Source: Branchiostoma floridae
Taxonomy: Eukaryota; Chordata; Leptocardii; Amphioxiformes; Branchiostomatidae
Direction of reading: 5' to 3'
Assembly: GCF_000003815.2 (NCBI RefSeq)
Contig: NC_049994.1
Coordinates: forward strand, 15,994,489 to 16,058,488
Length of the DNA: 64,000 nucleotides
The notes under the pieces were generated by a model. It was not told the origin of the DNA. It was given only the letters and a program-made list of their open reading frames with translations, and ran no database searches. Positions 33,471 through 45,399 of this stretch are shown here, piece after piece; the first letter of the stretch is position 1; the number at the start of each line of letters is the position of its first letter. The translations under genes were made by a program, and so were the position numbers.

Positions 33471-33561
33471 CGACCCTCTTGGTCATGTTTTATCGCTACA
33501 GATACAGAAATAGTCAAGCCTTCAAATACCAAAGTTTTTAACCAAGGATTGATGTGTTCAA

Positions 33562-33800
33562 ACATTCGCGTCCTTTCCTAGAACTATCACTGAGTGGAAT
33601 TTGTTGCCATCAAGTTCAGTATGCCTATCCTCACTAGATAGCTTCAAACAACATTTGCAGTCAGATGTGCAAAGGTAAGGTGTGACGGGTCGTTCAGTGT
33701 AATGTAACCAGCTGCTGCCACGCCGCGTGCCTGCGAATTTGAAGCTGTTTTATCACACCGGAGGACGGTTAAACCGGCTATATAGATACAGAAATCAACT
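33562..33800 (+). mobile_element. CR1/L2-type LINE 3' end
   Basis: Encodes the C-terminus typical of CR1/L2-like reverse-transcriptase ORFs (FPRTITEWNLLPSS, SLDSFKQHLQ, stop at 33676-33678). A 3' UTR follows (GTGTGACGGGTCGTTCAGTG, AACCAGCTGCTGCC) and ends at ACCGGCTATATAGATACAGA. 5'-truncated, as usual for LINEs. The same 3' UTR occurs inverted at 59035-59175. Confidence 0.75.
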
Positions 33801-34905
33801 GATGTTTTACTGTGTTACCCCGAAGAGCAATTCAATATACCGGCTATATCAATACAGTTACAGAAGTAGCCATATACCTTCAAGAACCAAAGTTTTCAAC
33901 CAATCCTGCGATAAACCCATCTAATCGCACTATCGTTTCTTACGTATATACGGCCATGTTATGATACTTAACTGGCTTCATCCAATCGTGCAGACTTGCT
34001 TGCGAAATTTTAGCCTGATTCAAACAAAGTTGAACAGGGCAACTTTATCTTCAACATTTATTCTAGGTCAGTTTGATGCTTTAGTTCCTCAAAAGGTCAG
34101 CGGGATTCAGACTTATAATTGTTTAGCCTGGGGTGCCGCACACACTCAAGTGGCAGTGTTTAGACAGCGATTATATCATACAGACTGGAAGGCCACCAAT
34201 GTTTTCTTTTATTTTCCCTTCTTGTGTGTATTTTCCACAAACTTTTCTTTGTCCTTTAGAGGTTTCTTCACAGGCTTAGAGTTCCACTTAACATAAAAAC
34301 TTCGCCAGTGTGTAATTAACTAGGCTATAATTTGCACAAGAACAATAATGCTACAATGGCCTCAAATCATCGTCATGACAAGTAGGGATGTAATTTCCCA
34401 GAAGTTGGGAGTGGCATGATTTTTAAAGTTATTTTTCCTCCTTCCCTTTTTGTTCTCAATTCGTAAAATAAATCTCAAGACATACTTCGTGAATGATACA
34501 TTATGTTAAAACTTAATTGTGAGAAATATTTGTTCTAATTCGACAAATCACGGAATTTGCTTCGAGAGAACATTTCTGACGAGATATTTTGAGCAAATCA
34601 TTTGAGCAAACCTCTCTTCTATTTTGTTATTTTGTGTATGCAATTAGCCCTCGGGCATGATTTTGCAAATAAACAATGTTAAGCAACGATTTTGTCAAAT
34701 CTCCGACAATATGTTTTCGATTCATACACATATAATTTGAACTAAAAATTCCATTTTTTGTCTACGTCATTCTTACTTGTGAAAACTGATGCTAAATGTA
34801 TTAGACAAGCTGAATCTCGGCACTATGGCATAGCTTTCACGATTAAATTCCCGACAAGACAATTTTGTTGATACGTCGATGAAGGTTAGACATCCAGGTA
34901 AAAAG
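33801..34905. other. Non-coding DNA with a diverged repeat module
   Basis: Sequence at 33840-33903 (ACAGTTACAGAAGTAGCC, AACCAAAGTTTTCAACC) resembles 33495-33541, so a small duplicated module brackets the LINE end. Otherwise no feature. Confidence 0.4.
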
Positions 34906-34910
34906 ATATG

Positions 34911-35058
34911 CCAAAAAGCAGTTACTCAAGCAACTGGATATGATTTTTGAAACTTTCAGACGTTTCGGACGGTATCTACCACTGACGGTGGGTTCAATCT
35001 GGCACGTCTGACCGTTTCCAAAATCATATCCAGTTGCTTGAGTAACTGCTTTTTGGCG
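34911..35058. mobile_element. MITE with about 40-bp inverted ends
   Basis: Left GCCAAAAAGCAGTTACTC, AAGCAACTGGATATGATTTT and right AAAATCATATCCAGTTGCTT, GAGTAACTGCTTTTTGGC are inverse copies around a roughly 65-bp centre with GACGGTATCTACCACTGACG. One end alone occurs at 14367-14405. Confidence 0.75.
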
Positions 35059-35344
35059 TAATTTTGTTGATAATTTTAGAGCCAGCGGCGTTGGAAGATC
35101 GAAAGATCATCCAAATGCCATCTCTACCCTTCGGCAATGGTGAACAATTGACATATTTAAACAATCAAACTAGATCTAGACAATGGAGTGTAAAGAGCAC
35201 AGCGCAACTAAAGCAGGTGATTATCACCAGTATAGTCTGCATCTTAAATCGGTAATCTCCAGCCAGATCTGTAGAGGCATAAATCCGTGGTACATATCCT
35301 CGGAGATTAAAATGTCAAAGTTGCCCTTACATCTGTAATAAATC

Positions 35345-35592
35345 TAGATGCATAGGGGTGGCGCCCATCTCCATTTCTGTGGCCCGTGGGCCACATATTT
35401 GTGCAAGCCACTACAGCAGGAGGCTAGTCTGCAGGTAATGGTGTGTGTTTAACCCCAATACTCTTCTTCATATTAGCTAAGCAGAATGTATCATGTCTAA
35501 AGTCTTTGGTATGACTCGACCGGGGATCAAACTCACGACCTACCGAATGCAAAGCGAACACTTAACCAACTCGGCCATTTCATCCGTCATTT
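35345..35592 (-). repeat. tRNA-derived SINE, family B
   Basis: Matches 4320-4606: minus-strand head ATGGCCGAGTTGGTTAAG, GTGAGTTTGATCCCCGG, body AGTCATACCAAAGACTTTAG and tail GGGCGCCACCCCTATGC. Confidence 0.6.
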
Positions 35593-36221
35593 CACTGGGA
35601 GATTAGTAAATCGGTAACAAAATGGGCGACATGCCCATTATGTACAACATGCTAACAAGCGCACCAAGGTGGAAGTATTAGTCCAGAGCACCTTCTCCTT
35701 GTTCTTTTATGCCTGTATAAAAGTGTTATCACGGTACTAATCTGGTGCACTAGCTTTGCACTGGTATCCGCAGTACCAAACGATCTGGGCACACAGTGTA
35801 AGTGGAGAGACGACAGTACCTGGCACCGAGGTCACAGAACGTCTGACTCATACTATAAATTGTTGGAACGCATGGGTGCGCGGATGGTCAGCAAGCTTAA
35901 CTTAACTAAATGACTTTTCACGTATGGATCAAACTCTGCAGAGGTAAAACGTGGTTTTAAAACTTTGTATTACAATCTTATGACGAAAAATCGACAGTTG
36001 AGGCCTTTTTTTACGTATGCTCCTGCCAAACTTGTGCGCTAAGTATACACCGTCGTGCGGCCTGGCATTGTTGCAAAGCTCATCACATCCTGTCTTCTAA
36101 TAACGCGTGACTGCACGAATGAGTCGCCGGATTAGTAGAAGGGTTTTACGGTTTTGGCAAACAGAAATCCCTTTGTCAAAGCAGCAACCAATATTACAAC
36201 TAGCTGTTACAAGCAATGCCT
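35593..36221. other. Non-coding DNA
   Basis: No gene or repeat recognised. Confidence 0.4.
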
Positions 36222-36445
36222 GGAGGTCCCGAGGTCGATGCCCGCTTTGTGCCCTTTGGGAAGGCATTTTACATGGCCTTCTTCACTTCACCCAAGTGTA
36301 AAAATAGGTACCTGAGTTCGATCGGTCTGGAAAGTAAAAGACTACCTTTCTGTACTTTGTATGTGACGCTGTTACAATAAGTTACTAACTTGATTGCAGT
36401 GCCACATTGTCCCCGTCTGCCAAAAAGCAAATATAGAAAAAAGAC
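36222..36445 (+). repeat. SINE (family A relative)
   Basis: CCTTTGGGAAGGCATTTTAC, CTTCACTTCACCCAAGTG, GTACCTGAGTTCGATCGG and GTAAAAGACTACC match the inverse of 26290-26500. Confidence 0.55.
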
Positions 36446-37572
36446 CAACGTACGACTGTGACCGAAGCCAGTCTGAGGCCAAAGAACTATAATGTCATAT
36501 TTTACAAGATTTAGTGTGATACTCCTTGATCTAACCCAGTGAGTGCTTAGTCGGTGAAATATCGAATCTAATGGTACAAAACATTAAGACTTGTATACAT
36601 ATATATATCCTATATAGACCCTGGGAATATCACGGCATTATGAATATTGGCTAACTTTTGTCTGAGCACATGTCCGACTGACCCACCCACAAGCGCTTCC
36701 CGTATTATTACGGCGTATAATACGGACTGAAACGAGTTGCTCCAAACCTTGCGCAACATTGCGCAGTAAAAACTCACACTCAGCAGCATGGTAGACCCTA
36801 CATACATCGCGATATAGGTGTAACTCTAGGAAACCAAGAAACAGCACAGAGTTAGTTCGAAACACCCGCTCCAATACGACTACTGCCACGATACAGACAA
36901 CACACTCCCTCCCGTTGCCTGCACACTGAAACCCTGACCAAAAGCCCTGAGGGGGCAACAGACAAGTCTACTAACAATGGATATCACCACGAACTTACCC
37001 AAACTGTTGTTGAAATGCAGGGTTACACCGGGAGAAAACCTTTTCCTTTCAGAGCGGCTGCACACTGTGCCGGGAACATTCTGTACAACATGTCATTACG
37101 CATTACTGACGACAGCAGTGACGTAAGCAGTCGATACCACTTTATAGAAGGTGTTCTCACATAATTGTGCTGTTCAAAATTGATCAACCCTTTCTTACAA
37201 TGTGAAAGTTTAACATTAGGTTATAAGATATCAACTGGTTGATGAGAATTATGTTGACCCCCATAGTCTAAAGTAACTTGATTGATGTTAGGAAGTATTT
37301 TTGTTGGGAAAGTAGACAATTCTCCCCCCTGCCGAAAACATGAGTCAATCCAGCCAAACTTTGAGTCGTCTAACCAGTTTAATGAGTCCGATTCCCACTT
37401 AAGTGTCTATTTCAGTCCAGGTGGCCCGTAGCTGTGGAAACCATCAACACAAATGAGTTATTTAGCCCGTAACAAGGGCTTTTTACGGTTAGAGACGCTC
37501 TAATAGTTAGCAATAAGACTGGTTAAATGTTGCGAATTATATCTTGTAGTTGTACAGGGTAGGTACGTCATG

Positions 37573-37597
37573 TGACGTCACGAGCCATGTGACGTCA
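37573..37597. promoter_or_regulatory. Pair of CRE-like sites (TGACGTCA)
   Basis: Perfect TGACGTCA at 37573-37580 and 37590-37597, with a further TACGTCA half just upstream at 37564-37570. CREB/ATF binding is inferred from the consensus only; no promoter was identified beside it. Confidence 0.4.
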
Positions 37598-37990
37598 GAC
37601 AACTATTAGTGTCTCATTATTGCACCATTTCGAAGGACGGCTAATTGTTTCAAGGATAAGCCGAAGTATATTCTAGAATTCAGCGTACAAAGCAAGGTAG
37701 GTGGGGTTGGGCCGACGACCTGCTGTTTCCCGATTGCTGGCATGAACGCCAAGAGATACCAGACCCCAGTTCTTGATTTTACCGGTAGGTTTCCGTCATT
37801 GCCAAATAGCTAAAACCTAAAATTCCTAAATAAAATAGCTAAATTCCACAAGAGTAAGAGTAGGTAAAATTGCGCGTACCTATTTGCTTTTTTGGTGTAA
37901 TTAGATACAATAGAAAAGGCCACCTCGGTTTAATCTGTTGGCTTATTTGTTTGTTTGTTTCTTTGAACCTTTATTTATTCATTAGAAGCT

Positions 37991-38014
37991 AAAAGCGGCC
38001 TGCAGGCCGCTTTT
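37991..38014. repeat. Perfect 24-bp palindrome
   Basis: AAAAGCGGCCTG mirrored by CAGGCCGCTTTT without a spacer. It looks like a rho-independent terminator but the context is eukaryotic, so it is probably an element remnant. Confidence 0.6.
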
Positions 38015-38617
38015 CATTGAGGTCATGAGGGAGGTAAGTGTCAGATAAAATATAACGGAGATACAGGTTTAATCGAGTCCTAATAAATCGAACAACATAC
38101 ATCAGTATATTATATATGGTACAAAGATATTACTAGTCTAAGAGCAATAGCTCAGCGTTCATAGTCCGTGTCCGTTCGTTTTGGTCATTTCTTTTACTTC
38201 AAGTGTCTCTTAAAGCAGGTCAGATCTGGAGCCATACGTGTGTCTGGGTGTTTCAGATATCGGGTCTTCTGTAGGTCTCTCGTTCAGGTTTCTGGACAAA
38301 TAGCTGACGTACTACTTGTTGTGCTTTGTCTGGTTGCCCGTGTCTTGTTGGACCTAGGTTGCTAAAAGACATTGCTATACTGGGACACTAAAATGAACAC
38401 AGTGTCTCAAGAGTGAAGTCTGTAACGTTATATTTGCACACACAGTTTCAGCAAGCAAATACACTTTAAACCACGCATTCACATCGTCTGAAAGCATCCA
38501 GAACTCGAGCTATTTTCCAACAACTTTATGTACTTGACAACACTGATATGCAAATTTATATATTCTTATTACGTTTTACTTTATGTGCTACTGTTGACGC
38601 TACTAATGGACATGGGG

Positions 38618-39778
38618 TCACCAGAGGTCACGTAAAATGTCCCACAATCCGAAGAAGGATTTCCTACAGTTTGTATTTAACGCTTTCCATGACGTCACCA
38701 TGGCTTCCGGTGTTTTCACCCAATGGGTGGCTATGAAATCGAACTGCGGAGAGCACGGAATGGTTCCTACGTACATAGACCAGAACTTATGAGAGTTCAC
38801 GACGTCAACACCCAACTTTTCCAGGCAAATGCCGAGATAAACGTCTTCTATAAAAAGGTACTCGGTCACCAACGATGTTTCGAACAGCAGTTTCGTCAGG
38901 TCTTTCGAAATGACGTAAGCGCACCCGCAAGGGTAGCTGGGATACGTATCTCTTGGGTACTCCTCTTTTGTGACGAACCATTTGCTAGCGGGGTCTCGAA
39001 TCGGCTCGGTGTCTACGTAAACATGTCCTGTCACGAACCTCCTACTGGCATTTGCCGACAACTGTCCTAAATGGTTCACCAGCTTGTGGACGTTCACGAA
39101 AGCGTCATCGTCAGTTTTCATGACGTAGCTGGCCTGAGAGCAATACTGAAAAGCCCACTTCCACACCATGACAGCCTTCAGGGTCAGATTTCGATAAGAG
39201 TCTAAAAAATCTTCCTGAATGATGTCCCGGTGCACGCCGTGCTCCCTCTCCAAGTCTTCCTGTACTGTAGAGTTGTCTACCATGCCTACTGCGAACACTC
39301 TCTTGATGATGACTCCGTTAACGTTGGATTCGTTCCCCCAGGTATCTCGTATGGCCTGTCTCTGGTCAAAATTGGCGGGAGATGTCGTCACCACAATAAG
39401 AAGAAACACGTTGTCATTTTTGCATTTATCTGGGATGTTTAATGTGAAGGTGTAAGGATGAGGGTTGAGGATGGTTGAGGCGTTTTTGAGCATGACGTTG
39501 TTGGAGTAGAACTGGTGGCTTGATGATGTGTGTCTTGGTGGTTCATCTGCCTGTTTTGCAACTGGAGTGAGTCGTTGCAAAACAGCATCTCTTCTGACGA
39601 TACTTTGTAGTGTTTTCCCCTCCGTAGCAAAACGTGTTTCCAGTATGTGTACCTTTGCCCGCTGTTGCAGTTGGTAGTATAGATGGTAGACAACCACGAT
39701 GATACAGGCTGTTATGATGAACTTGGAAGTGATGTTGATCTTCCTACGAGCGAACGCAGTGAACTGATCCACGGTCAT
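38618..39778 (-). CDS. GT31 beta-1,3-glycosyltransferase, second paralogue
   Basis: 386 residues from the first real ATG in the frame (MTVDQFTAF). The frame stays open further upstream, but that part reads through an intron end (CCTTCCTTTGCAG|ATCAGAG), so coding begins shortly after the acceptor. Membrane anchor about 19-36 (FIITACIIVVVYHLYYQL), short stem, catalytic domain from about 119. Motifs: RQAIRDTWGNE (140-150), DDD (223-225), EDVYLG (311-316), CAYVISKDL. It carries the NPHPYTF motif shared with its neighbours. Family role: Golgi transfer of Gal or GlcNAc to a beta-1,3 position; specificity unknown. All expected catalytic motifs are intact. Confidence 0.9.
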   Translation of the reverse strand: MTVDQFTAFARRKINITSKFIITACIIVVVYHLYYQLQQRAKVHILETRFATEGKTLQSIVRRDAVLQRLTPVAKQADEPPRHTSSSHQFYSNNVMLKNASTILNPHPYTFTLNIPDKCKNDNVFLLIVVTTSPANFDQRQAIRDTWGNESNVNGVIIKRVFAVGMVDNSTVQEDLEREHGVHRDIIQEDFLDSYRNLTLKAVMVWKWAFQYCSQASYVMKTDDDAFVNVHKLVNHLGQLSANASRRFVTGHVYVDTEPIRDPASKWFVTKEEYPRDTYPSYPCGCAYVISKDLTKLLFETSLVTEYLFIEDVYLGICLEKLGVDVVNSHKFWSMYVGTIPCSPQFDFIATHWVKTPEAMVTSWKALNTNCRKSFFGLWDILRDLW

Positions 39779-39805
39779 GCTGTCTTTGAGGCCTCTGATC
39801 TGCAA

Positions 39806-41100
39806 AGGAAGGGGATAGAAAAATAGCTAAATAGAAAAATAGCTATGGGATCTCATAATATCCACTAACACAATACCGTCAGTAATCATAATGCACATGT
39901 AGCGCCAAATAAAAGAAGCTATGAATATTATGGACATCTACTTGTGCAGCAACAGTAATTTCCATGGTATGCACACAGCAATGTGTTAACACATTTAAAA
40001 AAAAGCTTCGATAGGGTAAGCTGTAACAGCAACATGTACCTGGAGAAAATGATGCGTTAATCATTTGTGATATCAATGTCGCTTGAGAAATCGCAGTAAG
40101 CGGGGTATTATTATGGTAAGATTACATCCATAAAAATGTATGGAGTTTTTTTTTAATATGTCCTAATTCTGAATGCTTCGCATGCATAGCACACGCACAC
40201 ACATACAGGCACACACGTACATATAGTATACATGCATACACACCACACACACATACACACATACACACACGCATATATACCCACACTCTCTCTCTCTTTT
40301 TTTTCTAAGTGCATACACACACATCAGTAAACACAAATAATACCTCCATTCTTTCTTGATGTAATTATGTATCTAGAAAGGAGGTCAGTATACAGAAAAT
40401 CCTTGGTATTAGCAAAGAGGTTTTAAATAATATCTAAACCTCATTGGTATCAGGTGGACAAAATCAGCTTTATTTTAAGAGGGATCTTTGGATAAAAACA
40501 CAATGCTAAGCCCCTTACCAATTATCACCAATCACTGACTCCGATATGGGGTAAGAAATAGAGACGGACATGGATATATGAATAATAGATATACAGATAC
40601 GCTTTATTGTCTCGGAACAAAGGGCCATCCCCGTCATTTTGGCATAGTCAGCCACATTGCCCTCACAAACCTTTTGAGTGTGTAGCATTACGTTTCGTGC
40701 ATATGGGTTTAAATCACGACAAGTCTCTGAAATGCTAGCCTCCACAAGGCCTTTCTACGGGGGTACGGGGATAGTAGAATTCGGCAGAAAAATCGGAAAA
40801 TTGGCCAGGGGAGTCAGTCCACACTAATATAAGGTTACCACTGCTCCTTCTTCTTATTCTTCCTGATTTCCCTCTAACCACCCCAACTGGGGTACTAGTA
40901 TTGCTGAGGGGGGGGGGGGGGGGGTGCTAAAGGCGAGGTGGCTAACTTGGCCCTAACTCCTGTGCGACCGACCAACTCCTCAGGTAACAAAACTCCGATC
41001 CCCTGGTAAATCATTCTCCCTATAATAGCCAGCGTAGTCAGTCTGGTAGAGACAGTCACTATAAGATGCCTCGCCTTTTTTAGTGAATGAATGAAGACCT
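39806..41100. other. Upstream of the second GT31 gene; simple repeats
   Basis: Contains a CA-rich microsatellite at 40185-40320 and a G-run at 40911-40924. No coding segment recognised. Confidence 0.5.
40185..40320. repeat. CA/TACA microsatellite
   Basis: ACACACGCACACACATACAGG-like purine-pyrimidine alternation continuing through CTCTCTCTC and a T-run. Confidence 0.8.
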
Positions 41101-41128
41101 TTATAATATTGTACATTTTGGCCCACTG

Positions 41129-41225
41129 GGCTAACTACAGGTCACATGGTAACAATCATATGCATCTAAACAATGGTAACAATCATATACATGTAAACAA
41201 TGGAAACAGTCATATACATTTAAAT
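41129..41225. repeat. Three tandem 30-bp units
   Basis: ATGGTAACAATCATATGCATCTAAACA-type unit repeated three times with few changes. Confidence 0.7.
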
Positions 41226-43240
41226 GCGCATATAGACGTCTAATCTACTCTACTAACCAAAATGATCGAGGTCATATACTCACTTGATCTGTATGATGAT
41301 GCAAACTCTTGCCGATCTCTCCCCGACTACTCCAGATGGACGGTCATTCTTGTTGTCACCAGACTACTCTCTCAACGACTGTTGAGTAATAGTAATTACC
41401 CAGGTGAGAATTGCGAAAAAGCCTCGACGAATGGTGGCCCCGGGCTCAGGTGACCCCTGAAGGATAATAGAACCAAGGAGGTTAATAGAACAGATGCGGC
41501 CGCAGGACGGCGCGTTTGATCTACTTACACTGATTGATCTACTTATACTGTCCAGCAACGTTCCGGGGGTGTGGCTTCTCGCAAGTATGGGATGTCTGAT
41601 TAACGGTCTGTCCGAGGGACGTCCATAACCCTAACCGAGTTGGCTAAAGTCAAGTTTGCGGCCTGAGAATTCTTCTTTTCGTACCGAGTGTATTGCAGTA
41701 CACCTTTTCTCCCCTGAGTCAAAGAGCTTTTATACAGAGTGGGCAGTGAAACAATAAGTACTTTTCCCGCGGGTACAACATTGGGGAGCACTAGGGGTTT
41801 AAATGGAGATGATATATTTTTTTCTGATGCAGATACGAGCGATCGCTGTTATTGCTTATATCCGGGGTATTGGACGGTTGTTGCCTACCAGGACGTCAGT
41901 AGATTAGATCAAAAATTGATATTCAAATTAGCGGCTCAAATTACTGGTTAATATGTAGATATTAACAATCTACAATCTTTTGCTAAAACCTGCCTTTTGC
42001 CTACCACTGCGTCACAATCATCGCGGTCGCTCGTATTATGTTTTTCTGAATCCAAAAACATAAGAGTAAGCATAAAACAAAAACGTTAGCCGCAACCCCT
42101 AAGCCCAGTCAGGCGTTTGGGGTTACAAATTGGTGAAAACAAAGACCAACACAATCACTGTACATAACTGTAATAATGTATTACTTACTAGTGCCAGCGT
42201 AGTGGCTCACGCCTGAATCATCCCTCCTTCACTTTCCTGTAGTTCGTTCAACACTACTAAGAGTATATATATAGCTGTAATGCTACCTCCTATACATACG
42301 TTTAACGGGTTAGAGGTGTGGGTCTTCTCGAATATGGGATCTCCATTTAACGTTTTGTGCGAGAGACGTCTAACTCAATCACGGTGCCTCTTTTTCACTC
42401 AAGTGTATTGTGGAACAAAGGGTAACGTTAACCCCCTGGTACAACATTGGGTTTTAAAAGGGGATCAACCCCAGCGGAAAGTGTTTAGATCTGCAGATAA
42501 TATTTTTTTCAGTTACAGATAATATATTTCTGAATCCAAAAATATAATAATGATAAAAGTAATGCCAACTTGACATTGACTTTAGACTTTTCAGCGGTTG
42601 TATTATAGAGTATCAATACTCTGATAACCCCTCGACTTCCCTCAATATAGATTACAACCAGGTGTCACATATCATATCGCGGACAGTGATTGGACCAATT
42701 TCAAATGATTTGAGCGATGATCTTAAAATAAATTTGGGATGTGTTTCTGGATACTACTTTGCGACCTTACAGCCTTAGCAACAGAATTTTCCACTTGCTT
42801 TTGGTCTATCTCTCAGTCATACCATTAAAACCTATACTTAACAGTTTGAAAACAGTGCCCTCGGGAAATTTGGGCGCTATTAATTAAGTAATCTCGAACC
42901 GGTCTGGAAAACAACCGCTATTTACAGTTTGCAGTGCATCCTTGAGAACTTTTATCAGGTCGGCATGTCACTGAATGAAGACACTCTTTTAACACAACCA
43001 TTGTTTTATTTATACTTAGTCTAACGTTTCGGTCCCCTTCTTCAGGGCATCTGTTTCACAGTTAATTGACAACTGTTATGTATAAATTATATATTACGCC
43101 TCACTGCGTTAGAGACTGTATTGTAAATACATTGTATACTAGTATTCACATAAAGTAGTCTTTACATATGTAAATAATTTACGTCTATGACCGCATATCA
43201 ACAGTGAACAGATAGTCATACTGCTGCAGTACAAAGTGAA
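41226..43240. other. Non-coding DNA with SINE fragments
   Basis: SINE family A pieces lie at 41565-41640 (GGGGGTGTGGCTTCTCGC) and 42300-42420 (GGTGTGGGTCTTCTCG, ATTTAACGTTTTGTGCGAG). The motif AACGTTTCGGTCCCCTTCTT near 43023 resembles text often found at retroelement ends. No gene found. Confidence 0.45.
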
Positions 43241-43259
43241 CCAGTTGGAATTGCCTTGT

Positions 43260-43435
43260 CGCTGCTGAAGTACTTCGCAACACAGCTAGGTGTCACTGTT
43301 GCAATATCTCGTGCTGCCGGTAGGTGTCGCTGCTGCAACATTCCACACCGGATCGAGGTGTTGTTGTTGCTAGGCGTCGCTGCTGCAATATTCCACGCTG
43401 CAGTTGGGTGTCAGTTGGGTACAATTAGAAGAATG
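43260..43435. repeat. Degenerate tandem repeat, about 50 bp
   Basis: Units of the AGGTGTCGCTGCTGCAACATTCC kind recur three to four times with strong drift. Confidence 0.5.
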
Positions 43436-43644
43436 TGGTTCCCAACTTGACTCTACTTTCTAGTATCTATCAAAATCATGAATCTATTCACGGATTCTTT
43501 ACTTGTAATATTATTTACCAGAGTTATCTAGCCTCAAGGTAAAGTTAAGAATAGTCCCATAGCCTCTTTGAGGCCTACAAGCAGTGGGCTGTTATCCACT
43601 GTGTCTTATAGGACACGGTATTGGAAGGTGGAGCTCAACACTCT

Positions 43645-43795
43645 CCTTCCTCTCTCTTTTACCTGCCCAACTGAAGTCATGTACCCATGTTTATCCCAGA
43701 TGATATTAGGTGCCTTTCTCAGATGCAAGAACACAACGAAACCTTCGAATTTCGAGTCTGCTAGCCTTACCACTTCGTCTCACCCTATCCAAAAA
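43645..43795 (-). repeat. SINE fragment (family A relative)
   Basis: TCTTTTACCTGCCCAACTGA, AAGTCATGTACCCATG and GGTGCCTTTCTC match a diverged, minus-oriented copy of the element at 26290-26500. Confidence 0.45.
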
Positions 43796-43929
43796 TGGAT
43801 TGGTCCGTTTCAAAATCCGACAAGAAAAACGGCAATGTTACAGTAAGGGTCAATGGGTGGACCTTAGCAGACGATTTTAGATATGGTACATCAAATTCAA
43901 CGGGCTGGAAAATGTAGTCTGGATAGAAT

Positions 43930-44095
43930 AAACCGGTAACTCTTGCTTATATAGTAGAAGTCAGTCAATGGCATTACGGATAACCGCACACTTCTGTTAA
44001 TTGCACAGAATCCCCAAATCCCGTGGTGGTGCGGTCCAGCTGGATAACTTCGCTTTGTTGTACCATCCGGATAACATTGTGTAATAGAGCCCATA
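43930..44095. mobile_element. Diverged MITE related to 3631-3815
   Basis: Inverted copy of TTATCCAGCTGGACCGCACC and GCAATTAACAGAAGTGTGC text; the ends are not preserved. Confidence 0.45.
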
Positions 44096-44173
44096 TTGAC
44101 AACATCTGTTTAAAATGATTCTTGGGTGGGTTCTTAGAAATTCACAGATTCTGATAATCACAGATAAACATCT

Positions 44174-44461
44174 TGTATTTTAGCTGACCAGTAGATCAGA
44201 TAAGGAAGAACAAAGGGTCCAGATCACAGTTAATTAATGACCTGTCAAGTACATGTGGGAAGAATTTGTTTTGTTTACGTCAGCACCCAGCTAAGAGATA
44301 AAAAGAAGGAACACCAGAGTCCCAGGTCAGTTCAGAAGGAGAGGGCAGACAGAGGCAGTCATGATGTGACAGGGGAGAATAAAGATCGTTTCTTGGCCAC
44401 GGCAGATCTCGTGCGTCCGTGATTCATTTTCTACGACACCAGTCCCATCTTCCTTCATTAC
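44174..44461 (+). mobile_element. Possible solo LTR
   Basis: A TGT...ACA-bounded stretch with a polyadenylation-like AATAAA at 44379 and the GGCCACGGCAGATCTCGTGC region, as seen in Gypsy-type LTRs. No target duplication or primer site was confirmed, so this is weak. Confidence 0.25.
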
Positions 44462-44847
44462 AATTGCACGAAATGCACTTGCTGGCAAATGTGGCGTGCA
44501 ATTAGACGGCTTCTACGGTACAATAACGCGTGTATTCGGTAGATATAGAACCCAATCTTGTTAGCCTTACGTTAGTCTGCTTGTAACTCGTTGGTACGTC
44601 GGGGGATGCGACCGTTGGGTACGATCTAACAAGGATAGGCTATGGTATATATAGGCTAATACATGGATTGCCTGAAAAATAAACCATGTGGCCCAAAAAA
44701 TCGACATTGACCTTCGTCATCCCAAGATACACCCACATTCCAAATACATGTACGAGGGTAAGCTAAAAAGTCATGCAAGTGGATTCATAACACACGAAAA
44801 CAAGTTAGAGAACACAAATGTACGGTTTTACACATTGCTTTCGGGCA

Positions 44848-45235
44848 CCTTTCAAGTGTCAGTGAACGGGTTACGTAAGGACACCCCGGGGTGTTCAGCC
44901 AGTAGAGCCAAGTTAACAATCGTCACAAGTTGCAACGCTGAAGAACATAATTTGACTGTAGAGTAATCTCCAAGCAGATCCTACGGTAGCATAAGATATT
45001 ATCAAAAGCTGGCAGAGGAATGAAGCCGGCTTAGGAGTGTGTTTTGCTACCACTTCAAGGCAAATGGACACCTCTTGACTGACTACACTCCTTGGGCAGT
45101 TTGGTACTACCTTATGCCATCGTAGGATCTGCTTGGGAATCACTACACAACGGTGCTTATATTCCATCTATTGCTTTTCAATTTGTGGCACAACTTGCCC
45201 CGACACGTGACGTTGTGGCTACCATGTTGGTTGGT
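44848..45235 (+). repeat. Local segmental duplication, copy 1
   Basis: Matches 46163-46691. Shared landmarks: CACAAGTTGCAACGC, AAGAACATAATTTGACTGTAG, GTGCTTATATTCCATC and GGCACAACTTG. It contains the MITE at 44970-45138. Confidence 0.75.
44970..45138. mobile_element. MITE with TCCAAGCAGATCCTACGG ends
   Basis: Left TCCAAGCAGATCCTACGGTA and right CATCGTAGGATCTGCTTGG are inverse copies (with ATAAGAT / CCTTATG continuing the pairing). A second copy at 46293-46445 lies in the duplicated segment. Confidence 0.7.
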
Positions 45236-45399
45236 AGAGTCAGGCCTATGGATTTGTTTGTTTGTTTGTTTATTTGTACTGTATACCCTGTAAACTCGAT
45301 GATAGCGTAACATTTTAGGTTTGCGCTGAAGAGCATAAGCTGCATATCCGGACAGATTTATTTGATCCACTCACACTTGAAAGCACCCCTAATCTTTCC

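Larger units (their letters stand above)
36446..38617. other. Upstream of the first GT31 gene / downstream of the second; possible regulatory DNA
   Basis: Minus-strand frames at 36610-36958 encode nothing I recognise. The stretch holds two CRE palindromes (37573-37597), a 24-bp perfect palindrome (37991-38014) and AT-rich spacer. Confidence 0.4.

Noticed and set aside
36610-36958. Overlapping minus-strand ORFs of 65 and 106 codons
   Set aside because: A hydrophobic stretch is present, but there is no family match, no convincing splice context, and the two frames compete.
37991-38014. Rho-independent terminator
   Set aside because: The hairpin with flanking A and T runs fits in form, but all genes here are eukaryotic, so the bacterial mechanism does not apply.
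39779-39805. Longer N-terminus for the second GT31 gene
   Set aside because: The extension has no ATG and crosses a clear splice acceptor (CTTTGCAG); the first real ATG is at 39778.
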